The position numbers and the translations under genes were made by a program. Below, one piece after another: positions 39,500 through 48,657 of a stretch of 56,963 nucleotides of DNA. The stretch comes from Bacteroidia bacterium (GTDB taxonomy: Bacteria > Bacteroidota > Bacteroidia > Bacteroidales > Bacteroidaceae), in the NCBI GenBank assembly GCA_009929715.1, contig RZZX01000006.1, positions 1 through 56,963 of the forward strand, in the 5' to 3' direction. Position 1 is the stretch's first letter; every line of letters begins with the position of its first letter. The notes under the pieces are model-generated. The model was not told the DNA's origin, made no database searches, and saw only the letters and a list, made by a program, of their open reading frames with translations.

Positions 39500-40588
39500 A
39501 TGAAAGATTTTGCAAGTATCGTTGCCCACTTCCATACACAAGGGACCATCGGAGAGATTAAACCTCTAGGTGCCGGGCTTATCAACGACACTTATAAAGT
39601 AATCACGACCGAAACAGATGCTCCGGATTATGTTTTGCAACGCATCAACCACGCTATATTTCAAAATGTAGAGATGCTGCAAGCAAACATCCAAGCTGTG
39701 ACGTCGCATATTCGCCAAAAGCTTGTCGAAGCAGGCGAAACAGACATTGAACGTAAAGTCCTCACCTTCCTCCACACGGAGGAAGGCAAGACCTACTTCT
39801 TCGATGGCGATAGCTATTGGCGCATGATGGTATTTATCCCTCGAGCCAAAACCTACGAAACGGTTGATCCGGAATACTCTTATTATGCCGGTGTCGCATT
39901 TGGAAATTTCCAAGCCATGCTAGCCGACATACCAGAGGTGTTGGGTGAGACCATTCCTGATTTCCACAACATGGAATTCCGCTTGAAGCAACTCAGAGAA
40001 GCAGTTCAAACCAATGCTGCCGGCCGTGTAGAAGAGGTTCGTTACTACTTAGACGAGATTGAGAAGCGCGCAGATGAGATGTGTAAAGCCGAACGGCTTC
40101 ACCGCGAAGGCAAACTTCCGAAGCGGGTGTGCCACTGTGACACGAAAGTGAACAACATGATGTTCGATGAAGAAGGCAAGGTGCTTTGCGTGATCGATTT
40201 AGATACAGTCATGCCTAGTTTCATCTTCTCCGACTTCGGTGATTTCTTACGCACAGGCGCCAATACCGGTGATGAAGACGACAAAGACCTAGAGCGCGTC
40301 AACTTCAACATGGAGATTTTCAAAGCCTTCACCAAAGGTTACCTTGAAAGTGCCCAAACGTTCCTCACCCCACTAGAGATAGAGAACCTGCCTTATGCAG
40401 CCGCTCTGTTCCCATACATGCAATGCGTCCGTTTCTTGGCCGACTACATCAATGGTGACACATACTATAAGACTAAATATGCGGAACATAACCTAGTGCG
40501 TACCAAAGCACAGTTCAAGTTGTTACAAAGCGTAGAAGCACACACCGATGAAATGATTTGTTTCATCAGTAACTGCTTAAAGAACTAA
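39500..40588 (+). CDS. N-acetylhexosamine 1-kinase-like phosphotransferase
   Basis: The 362-residue aminoglycoside-phosphotransferase-fold kinase has the Brenner motif HCDTKVNN (His212, Asp214, Asn219) and the metal-binding VIDLDTVMP (Asp233, Asp235), followed by FGDFLRTGANTGDEDD. These stretches closely resemble NahK/LnpB of Bifidobacterium, which phosphorylates GlcNAc and GalNAc at C1. Next to GH109 and GH2 genes, a role in salvaging released GalNAc/GlcNAc fits well. Substrate specificity is inferred. It is the second gene of the GH2-kinase operon. Confidence 0.85.
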   Translation: MKDFASIVAHFHTQGTIGEIKPLGAGLINDTYKVITTETDAPDYVLQRINHAIFQNVEMLQANIQAVTSHIRQKLVEAGETDIERKVLTFLHTEEGKTYFFDGDSYWRMMVFIPRAKTYETVDPEYSYYAGVAFGNFQAMLADIPEVLGETIPDFHNMEFRLKQLREAVQTNAAGRVEEVRYYLDEIEKRADEMCKAERLHREGKLPKRVCHCDTKVNNMMFDEEGKVLCVIDLDTVMPSFIFSDFGDFLRTGANTGDEDDKDLERVNFNMEIFKAFTKGYLESAQTFLTPLEIENLPYAAALFPYMQCVRFLADYINGDTYYKTKYAEHNLVRTKAQFKLLQSVEAHTDEMICFISNCLKN

Positions 40589-40620
40589 CATAACTCGGGA
40601 CGGAAACTCTAACCAGTTTC

Positions 40621-41301
40621 TTAATTCAGATTAAACTGCCCTTCTTTCCACGAGAAGAGCAACTCACGGCGGAGAAACGGTTTTAGTTTCTCCGCTTCTT
40701 TTTCCCCTAAATAATCGGGGGTAGTCAACGTCCATTTCAGATTGGTAGTCGCCTCATCAAAGTCGGCTTTTAACAAACCAATCTCAGTCTGCAAGTAAGC
40801 AGCATCAAAGCCTTTCAAAGTCATCGAATCGCGTTGCAAGAAGAAGTCACTCAAAACTGGTTGTTTAAGATACCGTTCAGTGGGCAAGAGCTTCCAATTG
40901 GTTGTATAAAATTTGATCGCACTATCACAGACAGGCGCACAAGAAGTAGAGACCACCGCAATGATTCGAGTAGAATCGGCCACAGTGAGCAATTTCATTT
41001 GGCAAGTTGTTTGAGAAGTCAGCTGAAGCCGAAGGTAATCCTTCCCCAGCACCTTCAGTTCACTTTTCCCACCAAAGACATTGGTCACCTCAGCCTTCAT
41101 ATGGCTAGCCATAAAATCGACACAATCGGCCCGATTCACAGGTGTGAGCAAAGGCGAAAGAGAGTCGGGCATATTCACGAAAAAGGTTTGAATATCCTGC
41201 GCTTGAGCCGAAGAACCAGTCAGTGTTAGACAGCTAAAGAAGAGTAAGCCGAAAGCCCATGAGGTATGGCGTAAAATGAAGCCTTTCATAAATCGTTGCA
41301 T
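40621..41301 (-). CDS. DUF3256 family protein, exported, function unknown
   Basis: The 226 residues have a signal peptide (about 10-35, ending SSAQAQ) and then DIQTFFVNMPDSLSPLLTPV, which I associate with DUF3256, a Bacteroidales family of unknown function. No catalytic motif is evident. A later start (MKGF, 41289) is possible. A minus-strand -7 element (TATCTTTG, 41367-41374) with a GTTG at 41395-41398, 20 bp further, suggests its own promoter, although truA and the EamA gene lie upstream on the same strand. Confidence 0.8.
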   Translation of the reverse strand: MQRFMKGFILRHTSWAFGLLFFSCLTLTGSSAQAQDIQTFFVNMPDSLSPLLTPVNRADCVDFMASHMKAEVTNVFGGKSELKVLGKDYLRLQLTSQTTCQMKLLTVADSTRIIAVVSTSCAPVCDSAIKFYTTNWKLLPTERYLKQPVLSDFFLQRDSMTLKGFDAAYLQTEIGLLKADFDEATTNLKWTLTTPDYLGEKEAEKLKPFLRRELLFSWKEGQFNLN

Positions 41302-41366
41302 TAATCGTTATTATATCACTACCGCTATTCGTTGTCCTAGCTCCTCCTTCCAAGCAGTTAGGCGGA

Positions 41367-41398
41367 CAAAGATAACCAATAGCGAGCGATGTCACAAC
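41367..41398 (-). promoter_or_regulatory. promoter upstream of the DUF3256 gene
   Basis: The minus strand reads GTTG (41395-41398), 20 bp, TATCTTTG (41367-41374). It lies partly within the gap after the EamA gene. Confidence 0.5.
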
Positions 41399-41445
41399 AA
41401 AGGGAACTTAAATATTCACAAACAAAGCTCCCCCATCCCTCTAAC

Positions 41446-42345
41446 CTACCTCGTTCCGATATAGAGACAAACCATCCCAATCAACACCAAAATCAGATCA
41501 ATCGCTTTACTCTTCAAATTCTTCTCATGAAAGAAAAGCGCCCCAAACATGAAAGAGACCAACACACTTCCACGGCGCACCATAGAAACGATCGAAATCA
41601 TCGATTCCTCATCGCTCAAAGCATAAAAGTAAGCAAAATCGGCTGCCGAAAGGAAGAGAGAGATCAGTAAAATGGTCCACCGCCACTGAAAAGGGGTATT
41701 CTTTTTCCGCTTAGGCCACCACAATAAAAGCAAAATCGGCCCCATGATAAAGACTTGATAAACGTTATACCACGATTGGACCAACATGGGGTGAAGTTGC
41801 TTCATCAGGTATTTATCGTACAGCCCACTCACAGCCCCCATCACCGCGGCCAACACAATAAACAAAATCCATTTGTTGCTCTTAAAATCAATGCCCTCCT
41901 TTTTCCCCGAACGGCTCAACAGAAAAAACGAAACCAAAGCCAACACCACCCCGGTCCATTGATAAAGGTTCAAACGCTCACCAAAAAGGGCCATGGCACC
42001 AACCAGCACCATCACCGGGCGAGTGGCATTGATGGGCCCCACAATGGTGATAGGCAGATGCTTCATCGCGAAGTAACCGAAGATCCAAGAAGAAAGAACG
42101 ATAAACGATTTCACGATAATAAACCGGTGAACTTCCCACCCTGCAGTAGGTACGTAAAACATGGAATCCTTCAAAAGATCGGGCGTCCAAAAAGAGAGCA
42201 AGATAAAGGGTAAAAAGAGCAAACTCGAAAAAAGAGTATTTAGAAACAGCACCGGCAGTACCGCATTCTCCTTCAACGATTGTTTCTTGAACACATCATA
42301 AAAGCCCAAAAGGGTAGCCGACAAAAAGGCGAGTAATAACCACAT
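41446..42345 (-). CDS. EamA/DMT family transporter
   Basis: The 299-residue inner-membrane protein is made of about ten hydrophobic segments in two repeated halves, with GPINATRPVMVLVGAMALFG in the first half and MVRRGSVLVSFMFGALFFHE in the second. It belongs to the drug/metabolite transporter superfamily. The substrate is unknown. It follows truA by 54 bp on the minus strand. Confidence 0.88.
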   Translation of the reverse strand: MWLLLAFLSATLLGFYDVFKKQSLKENAVLPVLFLNTLFSSLLFLPFILLSFWTPDLLKDSMFYVPTAGWEVHRFIIVKSFIVLSSWIFGYFAMKHLPITIVGPINATRPVMVLVGAMALFGERLNLYQWTGVVLALVSFFLLSRSGKKEGIDFKSNKWILFIVLAAVMGAVSGLYDKYLMKQLHPMLVQSWYNVYQVFIMGPILLLLWWPKRKKNTPFQWRWTILLISLFLSAADFAYFYALSDEESMISIVSMVRRGSVLVSFMFGALFFHEKNLKSKAIDLILVLIGMVCLYIGTR

Positions 42346-42399
42346 CGTAAAAAACAGAGTTTATAAATCCAAGTCACCAGAGGTAACCCGAAAGAATGA

Positions 42400-43173
42400 T
42401 TAAAGAAATAGATCTTCGGGGTAGGCAATATCGACTAAGAACAACGCTTGTCCCGGTACAGAAGTGCCAGCCTTACACCGATCTTTTTGGTCAATGACCT
42501 CTCCAAACTCCTCCAAACTCATTTTGCCACGCCCCACCTCAAAGAGAGTTCCCACGACTGCTCGCACCATGTTGCGCAAAAAACGATCGGCTCGAATAGT
42601 AAACACCCATGTCACCTCATCCAACTGCTCCCAGTGAGCCAAGTCTACTTTACAATTGTTTGTCTTCACATCCGTATGCAGCTTACTAAAACTGGTAAAA
42701 TCCGTGTAACGGGACAAGGTAGCCGCTGCCTCATTCATCCGGTCGAAATCCAACGGTACAGAGAGCCGGCAACGGTATTGTCGGTTGAAAGGCGATTTAG
42801 CAGTAGTCACATAATATTTATAGGTGCGCGAAAGCGCATCAAAACGCGCATGCGCCTCTGGTTTCACCCGACGAACGTTGTAGATAGAGATGTCTGGCGG
42901 AAGCAACCGATTCAGTTTATCGGCCACAGCAACCACATCGAGAATCACCTCTGTTCCATCCGCTTGAAAACGTTCGTAATCAAAATGAGCCACCATGAGT
43001 GAAGCATGCACTCCCGCATCTGTCCGACCAGCTCCAATGACCTCAATCTCTTGTCGCAAAAATGTCGACAACGCTTTCATGAGTGACTCTTGTACACTGC
43101 TCCCATTGGGTTGTATCTGCCAACCGTGATAATTTCCGCCATCGTAAGCCAAATAGATAAAATACCTTTGCAC
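42400..43173 (-). CDS. truA: tRNA pseudouridine(38-40) synthase
   Basis: The 257-residue enzyme has [20 protein letters not shown] at the N terminus and the catalytic Asp in [12 protein letters not shown]. It also has [12 protein letters not shown] and [20 protein letters not shown]. It modifies the anticodon arm of tRNAs. The best start is a GTG at 43173, since it gives the standard N terminus and no ATG is nearby. A minus-strand -7 element (TACTTTTG, 43202-43209) lies 28 bp upstream. Confidence 0.95.
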   Translation of the reverse strand: MQRYFIYLAYDGGNYHGWQIQPNGSSVQESLMKALSTFLRQEIEVIGAGRTDAGVHASLMVAHFDYERFQADGTEVILDVVAVADKLNRLLPPDISIYNVRRVKPEAHARFDALSRTYKYYVTTAKSPFNRQYRCRLSVPLDFDRMNEAAATLSRYTDFTSFSKLHTDVKTNNCKVDLAHWEQLDEVTWVFTIRADRFLRNMVRAVVGTLFEVGRGKMSLEEFGEVIDQKDRCKAGTSVPGQALFLVDIAYPEDLFL

Positions 43174-43201
43174 GCTCTTCTTGTTTTTTAGTTTCCGACT
43201 G

Positions 43202-43209
43202 CAAAAGTA
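43202..43209 (-). promoter_or_regulatory. -7 element upstream of truA
   Basis: The minus strand reads TACTTTTG. It is divergent from the DUF5715 promoter. Confidence 0.45.
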
Positions 43210-43252
43210 ATAAATAAATTCCGTACCAACCCAAAAAGGGAGACTTTACCAC

Positions 43253-43283
43253 TTTGAACAAACCACCAAAAGAAGTATCTTTG
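43253..43283 (+). promoter_or_regulatory. promoter of the DUF5715 gene
   Basis: TTTG (43253-43256), 19 bp, TATCTTTG (43276-43283), 16 bp before the ATG. It is an exact fit to the Bacteroidota consensus. Confidence 0.75.
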
Positions 43284-43299
43284 TGAGCAAAAAAACAAC

Positions 43300-43977
43300 A
43301 TGAACAAACGCACATCGGTTATACTTCCAGTATTTTTTCTCAGTTTATTCCTCCTTTTATCAAGCGGCTGCTTTAAAAAGAAAGACCTCTCCCTGAAACG
43401 CAACACCCCACACAACATCCGCGGTGTGCTTAGCTTCAAAGGCACTTTTCGCGATTTGCCGGAGAAGCATTTAGCAGCAGCCAAAAGTTTCGGAATCAGC
43501 CCACTAGAGAACCGTGAAGAGGCTGAAGGCCTGAAAGAACAACTCACACACATTACCACCAACCCTTATTACTGTGTCGACTCACTCACCCACTCCATTC
43601 CTTACTTAGTGCCACGTGCCGGTGAACTACTCGACAGCATCGGTGCCAACTTTCTAGACTCACTGACCGCCAAAGGACTTAACCCCAATAAAATAACCGT
43701 TACCTCGGTGCTACGTACCAAAGACGATGTCAAACGCTTGCGCCGCCGGAACGGCAATGCTTCCGAAAACTCAGCCCATTTCTATGGAGCCACCTTCGAT
43801 GTGAGCTGGAAACGCTTTGAGAAAGTGGAAGATGAGGATGGACGCCCACTCGAAAATGTGGGTTCAGATACTCTCAAACTGGTTCTCTCGGAAGTACTAC
43901 GCGACCTACAAGCCAACAATCAGTGTTTCGTGAAATATGAATTGAAACAAGGTTGTTTTCACATCACCGCCCGATGA
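43300..43977 (+). CDS. DUF5715 lipoprotein, probable LAS-type metallopeptidase fold
   Basis: The 225 residues start with a lipoprotein signal (LSLFLLLSSGC, Cys24). Near residue 160 the sequence SENSAHFYGATFDVSW fits the SxHxxGxxxD zinc motif of LAS peptidases (VanY, VanX, DacB/M15), and CFHITA at the very end could supply the last His. I think the family is DUF5715. The peptidase assignment is mine from motif spacing; cell-wall cleavage is not shown. It is monocistronic, divergent from truA, upstream of phoH. Confidence 0.78.
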   Translation: MNKRTSVILPVFFLSLFLLLSSGCFKKKDLSLKRNTPHNIRGVLSFKGTFRDLPEKHLAAAKSFGISPLENREEAEGLKEQLTHITTNPYYCVDSLTHSIPYLVPRAGELLDSIGANFLDSLTAKGLNPNKITVTSVLRTKDDVKRLRRRNGNASENSAHFYGATFDVSWKRFEKVEDEDGRPLENVGSDTLKLVLSEVLRDLQANNQCFVKYELKQGCFHITAR

Positions 43978-44021
43978 GATATTTTTCAGGGATTTACCTA
44001 CTCTAAATCCAAACGTTTCAT

Positions 44022-44029
44022 TAAATTTG
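44022..44029 (+). promoter_or_regulatory. -7 element upstream of phoH
   Basis: TAAATTTG matches TAnnTTTG 26 bp before the phoH ATG. Confidence 0.45.
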
Positions 44030-44055
44030 CAGAAAAATCTCTTTAATACAACTCA

Positions 44056-45069
44056 ATGATAGAAAAGGTTATCGTTCTTGAGGACATTGATCCTGTTATC
44101 TTTTACGGCATCAACAATGCCAATATACAACTTCTAAAAGTATTATACCCCAAATTGCGCCTTGTGGCACGCGGAAACGTCATCAAAGTCTTGGGCGATG
44201 AAGAGGAGATGTGTGCTTTTGAAGAGAACATTCTTAAACTCGAGAAGCATTGTGCAGAGTTTAACGCCTTAAAAGAAGAGACCATTCTCGACATTGTAAA
44301 AGGAAACAAGCCAACGACCGAACAGAATGGAAATGTGATTGTCTTTAGCGTAACCGGGAAGCCGATCATTCCCCGCAGTGAGAACCAGCGCAAACTGGTA
44401 GAGGGATTTAGCAAAAACGACATGGTGTTTGCAACTGGTCCGGCTGGATCGGGTAAGACTTATACAGCCATCGCTCTCGCAGTTAAAGCATTAAAGAATA
44501 AAGAGATCAAAAAGATTATTTTAAGTCGGCCGGCAGTGGAAGCGGGCGAAAAACTCGGTTTCCTTCCAGGGGACATGAAAGAGAAGATTGACCCTTATCT
44601 GCAACCGCTTTACGATGCTTTGCAAGATATGATTCCGGCTGCCAAACTGAAAGAATATATGGAACTCAACATCATACAGATTGCGCCTCTAGCCTTTATG
44701 CGCGGACGCACCCTGAACGATGCCGTGGTTATTCTGGATGAAGCACAAAACACCACCACCCAACAAATCAAAATGTTTCTCACACGGATGGGGATGAATA
44801 CCAAGATGATCGTAACAGGCGATATGACACAAATCGATTTGCCCAACCGACAAACCTCCGGACTGGTGCAAGCGATCCGTATCCTCAAAGGAGTGAAAGG
44901 TATCAGCTTTATCGAACTCACTAAAAAAGATATTGTCCGCCACAAACTGGTGGAGCGCATTGTCGATGCTTATGATAAGTTCGACAAAGAGGCTAAACCC
45001 TCACAGAGTCAGCACACACTACTTAACAACGAAAATAGAAACAAAGATGAAAGCATTAACTCAAACTGA
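44056..45069 (+). CDS. phoH: PhoH family ATPase
   Basis: The 337 residues have an N-terminal small domain followed by a P-loop ATPase: Walker A in [20 protein letters not shown] (about 131-150) and Walker B in [24 protein letters not shown] and [17 protein letters not shown] are PhoH signatures. PhoH proteins are linked to RNA metabolism and rRNA maturation with YbeY. Its 3' end overlaps purC by 23 nt. Confidence 0.94.
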   Translation: MIEKVIVLEDIDPVIFYGINNANIQLLKVLYPKLRLVARGNVIKVLGDEEEMCAFEENILKLEKHCAEFNALKEETILDIVKGNKPTTEQNGNVIVFSVTGKPIIPRSENQRKLVEGFSKNDMVFATGPAGSGKTYTAIALAVKALKNKEIKKIILSRPAVEAGEKLGFLPGDMKEKIDPYLQPLYDALQDMIPAAKLKEYMELNIIQIAPLAFMRGRTLNDAVVILDEAQNTTTQQIKMFLTRMGMNTKMIVTGDMTQIDLPNRQTSGLVQAIRILKGVKGISFIELTKKDIVRHKLVERIVDAYDKFDKEAKPSQSQHTLLNNENRNKDESINSN

Positions 45070-45991
45070 TTTCAACTTTCCGGGACAACAAAGCGTGTAT
45101 CATGGCAAGGTACGCGATGTGTACAACATTAACGGTGATACATTGGTCATGGTGGCCACTGACCGCATATCGGCATTCGATGTGGTACTGCCTGAAGGCA
45201 TTCCTTACAAAGGACAAATGCTGAACCAAATTGCTGCAAAGTTTCTGGATGCGACAACCGACATCTGCCCCAACTGGAAAATAGCTTCTCCGGATCCCAT
45301 GGTCACAGTGGGCGTGATGTGTCAAGGATTTCCTGTCGAGATGATCGTACGCGGCTATCTTTGTGGAAGTGCTTGGCGTACCTACCAAAGTGGTGTCCGT
45401 GAAATTTGTGGCGTGAAGCTGCCCGATGGGATGCGCGAAAACGAAAAGTTCGCCCAACCGATTATCACCCCGACCACCAAAGCCGAAATGGGGCTGCATG
45501 ACGAAGACATCTCGAAAGAGGAGATCTTAGCACAAGGATTGGCTACCCCAGAAGAGTACGCTATTCTCGAAAAGTACACCCTCGGATTGTTCCAACGGGG
45601 TACGGAGATAGCAGCCGAAAGAGGCCTCATCCTAGTCGACACCAAATATGAGTTTGGTAAGCACAACGGAACCATCTATCTGATGGATGAGATCCACACA
45701 CCAGACTCTAGCCGCTATTTCTATGCCGAAGGGTATCAAGAACGTTTCGAAAAAGGCGAAGCACAAAAACAACTATCGAAAGAGTTCGTACGCGAATGGC
45801 TTATGGCCAATGGCTTCCAAGGAAAAACGGGACAAGTTGTCCCTGAGATGACACCGGAGATCGTTCAAGGCATCAGCGAGCGTTATATTGAACTTTATGA
45901 GAACATTACAGGCGAAACATTTGTTAAAGAAGATACGAGCAACATTGCCACACGTATCGAACAGCAAGTGACCGCTTTTTTAAAACAATAG
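45047..45991 (+). CDS. purC: phosphoribosylaminoimidazole-succinocarboxamide synthase
   Basis: The 314-residue SAICAR synthetase performs a late step of IMP synthesis. Signatures are [55 protein letters not shown] and [20 protein letters not shown]. This length is normal for the longer bacterial/fungal-type PurC. The ATG at 45047 (MKALTQTDF-) is used; an in-frame start at 44933 would run deep into phoH. A hairpin terminator follows. Confidence 0.96.
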   Translation: MKALTQTDFNFPGQQSVYHGKVRDVYNINGDTLVMVATDRISAFDVVLPEGIPYKGQMLNQIAAKFLDATTDICPNWKIASPDPMVTVGVMCQGFPVEMIVRGYLCGSAWRTYQSGVREICGVKLPDGMRENEKFAQPIITPTTKAEMGLHDEDISKEEILAQGLATPEEYAILEKYTLGLFQRGTEIAAERGLILVDTKYEFGKHNGTIYLMDEIHTPDSSRYFYAEGYQERFEKGEAQKQLSKEFVREWLMANGFQGKTGQVVPEMTPEIVQGISERYIELYENITGETFVKEDTSNIATRIEQQVTAFLKQ

Positions 45992-46002
45992 ATTCAAACT
46001 AA

Positions 46003-46047
46003 GCGTGTGTCAATAGGGTGCTCAGCATTCTATTGGCACACGCATTT
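46003..46047 (+). terminator. terminator after purC
   Basis: A 14-bp stem (46003-46016 with 46030-46043, one G-T pair) is followed by TTTT. Confidence 0.75.
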
Positions 46048-46058
46048 TATATAAGACT

Positions 46059-46796
46059 ATGAGGTATCCGCAAGAAGAGATTAAACCTTACGATAGTGAG
46101 AGGAAGAAAAGTGAACAAGTGGAACAAATGTTCGACCACATCGCTCCGGCCTATGATAAGCTAAACCACGCCTTATCCATGGGGATAGACCGCTATTGGC
46201 GACGCAAAGCGATTAATCGGCTACGCCCTTTTAAGCCTCAGCGAATCATGGATGTGGCCACGGGAACGGGCGATTTTGCTCTTCTAGCTTACCGCAAGTT
46301 ACTTCCCAAACAACTGATCGGTACGGATATTTCGGAAGGCATGATGGCTATCGGCCGTCAGAAGGTGGCTCAAGCAGGATTAAGTGAACAGATCACCTTT
46401 GCCCGTGAGGACTGCACGGCCCTCTCTTTTGCAAACGAGACATTCGACGCCATAACAGTGGCCTTTGGTATACGCAATTTCGACCACTTGGATGAAGGAC
46501 TATCGGAAATGTGTCGGGTGCTCTTACCCGGCGGACAACTCGTTATTTTAGAGTTAACCACCCCCGATTTCTTTCCAATGAAGCAACTTTTTAGTTTATA
46601 TGCTAAAATTGTGATACCTTTGCTCGGCAAGCTCCTTTCGAAAGACCACAGTGCGTACCGCTATCTCCCGGCTACCATACAAGCTTTTCCGCAAGGCGAA
46701 GTGATGCAAGAGGTGATCCGGAAGGCGGGATTCAGTGCTGTACAGTTTGAAAGGCTGACCGGTGGTATCTGTACGCTATACACCGCAACAAAGTAA
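46059..46796 (+). CDS. menG: bifunctional demethylmenaquinone/ubiquinone-type methyltransferase
   Basis: The 245-residue SAM methyltransferase has [20 protein letters not shown] and the SAM-binding [18 protein letters not shown]. The UbiE/MenG motifs [20 protein letters not shown] and [14 protein letters not shown] are also present. In Bacteroidota it completes menaquinone. aroE follows in the same direction 26 bp downstream. It starts just after the purC terminator with little room for a promoter. Confidence 0.95.
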   Translation: MRYPQEEIKPYDSERKKSEQVEQMFDHIAPAYDKLNHALSMGIDRYWRRKAINRLRPFKPQRIMDVATGTGDFALLAYRKLLPKQLIGTDISEGMMAIGRQKVAQAGLSEQITFAREDCTALSFANETFDAITVAFGIRNFDHLDEGLSEMCRVLLPGGQLVILELTTPDFFPMKQLFSLYAKIVIPLLGKLLSKDHSAYRYLPATIQAFPQGEVMQEVIRKAGFSAVQFERLTGGICTLYTATK

Positions 46797-46821
46797 AAAC
46801 ATCATAACACACCCCCAACTT

Positions 46822-47568
46822 ATGGATAAATACGGTTTAATAGGTTATCCGCTGAGGCACTCTTTCTCTGTCGGATACTTCAATGAGAAATTTACAACAG
46901 AAGGCATCAAAGCCGAGTATCTCAACTTTGAAATACCTCAAATAAGCGATTTCGAGGAGATTATCGATGAATATCCGGAGTTGCGAGGCCTTAATGTGAC
47001 CATCCCTTACAAAGAACAAGTCATCCCTTTTTTGACTGAGCTCGATCCCGAGGCAGCCAAGATCGGAGCAGTCAACGTGATTAAGATCATCCGTGAGAAA
47101 AGTAGTAAAACTAGGCTCATAGGATATAATTCCGATATTATCGGCTTTAGCGAATCGATCGAACCACTTCTGCAAGCACACCACCAAAGAGCACTCATTC
47201 TTGGGACAGGAGGTTCATCGAAAGCGGCCTACCACGGTTTAAAGAAGCTGGGCATAGAGAGCCGATTTGTATCTCGAGAGCCCGAATCGAATGAGATGTT
47301 CTCGTACGACGATCTGAATGAAGAGGTGATGAAACACTATACAGTGATTGTCAACTGCACACCAGTGGGTCTATTTCCCAACGTTGATGCCTGTCCGGAT
47401 ATACCCTATCACCTGCTTACACCAGACCATCTCTTGTACGATTTATTATACAACCCCAATGTCACGCTCTTCATGAAGAAAGGACAGGCACAAGGAGCCG
47501 CCGTAAAGAATGGGCTCGAAATGCTTCTTCTACAAGCTTTCGCCGCTTGGAAGATTTGGAGAAAATAA
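46822..47568 (+). CDS. aroE: shikimate dehydrogenase
   Basis: The 248-residue NADPH enzyme reduces 3-dehydroshikimate. It has YGLIGYPLRHSFSVGYFNEK, the catalytic Lys64 in NVTIPYKEQV, and NADP-binding ILGTGGSSKAAYHGLKKLGI. C-terminal NGLEMLLLQAFAAWKIW is typical. The ATG at 46822 is chosen over an upstream in-frame start inside menG. It probably forms an operon with menG and the hydrolase. Confidence 0.95.
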   Translation: MDKYGLIGYPLRHSFSVGYFNEKFTTEGIKAEYLNFEIPQISDFEEIIDEYPELRGLNVTIPYKEQVIPFLTELDPEAAKIGAVNVIKIIREKSSKTRLIGYNSDIIGFSESIEPLLQAHHQRALILGTGGSSKAAYHGLKKLGIESRFVSREPESNEMFSYDDLNEEVMKHYTVIVNCTPVGLFPNVDACPDIPYHLLTPDHLLYDLLYNPNVTLFMKKGQAQGAAVKNGLEMLLLQAFAAWKIWRK

Positions 47569-47585
47569 CCTTTTAAACTCAAGTT

Positions 47586-48536
47586 ATGAACAAGAAAGTC
47601 CTCTACAGTATTCTCGTTGCCCTACTCATTTTATCGGGGTGCACCATTGGCGGTAGTTTCTTTATGCTCAACTACTCACTGACCCCCAATGCTAAAATCA
47701 GGCAAAAGGATATCGAGACTTATGCGTACATGTATAAAGAATACCCTTATCTGAAAGGATGGGTCGATAGCCTTAACCAAGCAAAGGCTCTCAAGGACAC
47801 GTTTATAACCAATCAAGAGGGATTGCGCTTACATGCTTATTACATAAGGGCTGCCCAACCAACTCGTCGGACAGCGGTAATCGTTCATGGGTATACCGAT
47901 AATGCCATCCGCATGTTCATGATCGGGTATCTATACAACCGTGATCTAAAGTTCAACGTCCTCCTACCCGATCTGCAACACCACGGTTTAAGTCAAGGTG
48001 AAGCCATCCAAATGGGTTGGAAAGACCGTTTGGATGTGATGCGATGGATGGAGGTAGCGCATGAAACATACGGAGACAGCACACAACTCGTGGTGCACGG
48101 CATCTCCATGGGAGCAGCCACCACCATGATGGTCTCGGGCGAGGAGCAACCGGAATATGTCAAATGCTTTGTGGAAGATTGCGGCTATACAAGTGTTTGG
48201 GATGAATTCTCCAACGAGCTGAAGAGCTCTTTTCACCTTCCACAATTTCCCCTAATGCACACCAGCAGCTGGCTATGTGAAAAGAAATACGGCTGGAACT
48301 TCAAAGAGGCTTCTGCCCTGAAACAAGTGGCGAAATGCCAACGACCGATGTTCTTCATCCATGGCGACAAGGACACCTACGTACCTACTTGGATGGTCTA
48401 CCCCTTGTACCAAGCCAAACCAGGCATTAAAGAACTGTGGCTGGTACCCGGAGCCGAACACGCCTTGTCTTACCGAGACAATAAAGAGGAGTATACTCGC
48501 CGCGTAAAAGCTTTCGTAGAGAAATACCTACACTAA
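47586..48536 (+). CDS. alpha/beta hydrolase, probable lipoprotein
   Basis: The 316 residues start with a hydrophobic segment ending LLILSGC (Cys19), a plausible lipobox. The hydrolase core has VIVHGYTDNA, the nucleophile Ser174 in HGISMGAATT, an Asp in IHGDKDTYVP and the final His in PGAEHALSY. Length and motifs are normal for the serine aminopeptidase-like/DUF alpha/beta hydrolases in Bacteroides. Substrate is unknown. It follows aroE by 17 bp, probably in the same operon. Confidence 0.88.
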   Translation: MNKKVLYSILVALLILSGCTIGGSFFMLNYSLTPNAKIRQKDIETYAYMYKEYPYLKGWVDSLNQAKALKDTFITNQEGLRLHAYYIRAAQPTRRTAVIVHGYTDNAIRMFMIGYLYNRDLKFNVLLPDLQHHGLSQGEAIQMGWKDRLDVMRWMEVAHETYGDSTQLVVHGISMGAATTMMVSGEEQPEYVKCFVEDCGYTSVWDEFSNELKSSFHLPQFPLMHTSSWLCEKKYGWNFKEASALKQVAKCQRPMFFIHGDKDTYVPTWMVYPLYQAKPGIKELWLVPGAEHALSYRDNKEEYTRRVKAFVEKYLH

Positions 48537-48573
48537 ACCTCCTAAAGAGGAACGATAAAACAGGTAAACAGTT

Positions 48574-48605
48574 CTTAAAGCTTAGTAAGAAAGAAGCTTT
48601 TTTAG
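48574..48605 (+). terminator. weak hairpin after the alpha/beta hydrolase
   Basis: AAAGCTT and AAGCTTT (about 48578-48601) form a short stem followed by a T-rich tract. The stem is only about 7 bp. Confidence 0.45.
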
Positions 48606-48626
48606 GTAGAATTTCAAAAAAGTGAC

Positions 48627-48634
48627 TATATTTG
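48627..48634 (+). promoter_or_regulatory. -7 element of the TPM-lemA operon
   Basis: TATATTTG matches TAnnTTTG 23 bp before the ATG at 48658. It overlaps an upstream in-frame ATG at 48622, which is therefore unlikely to be the start. Confidence 0.55.
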
Positions 48635-48657
48635 TCACAACTAATTTCAAATTCGTT

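Noticed and set aside
41755..42213. Plus-strand open frame of 152 codons
   Set aside because: It is antisense to the EamA transporter gene. Its His/Gln-rich composition mirrors the reverse complement of hydrophobic codons.
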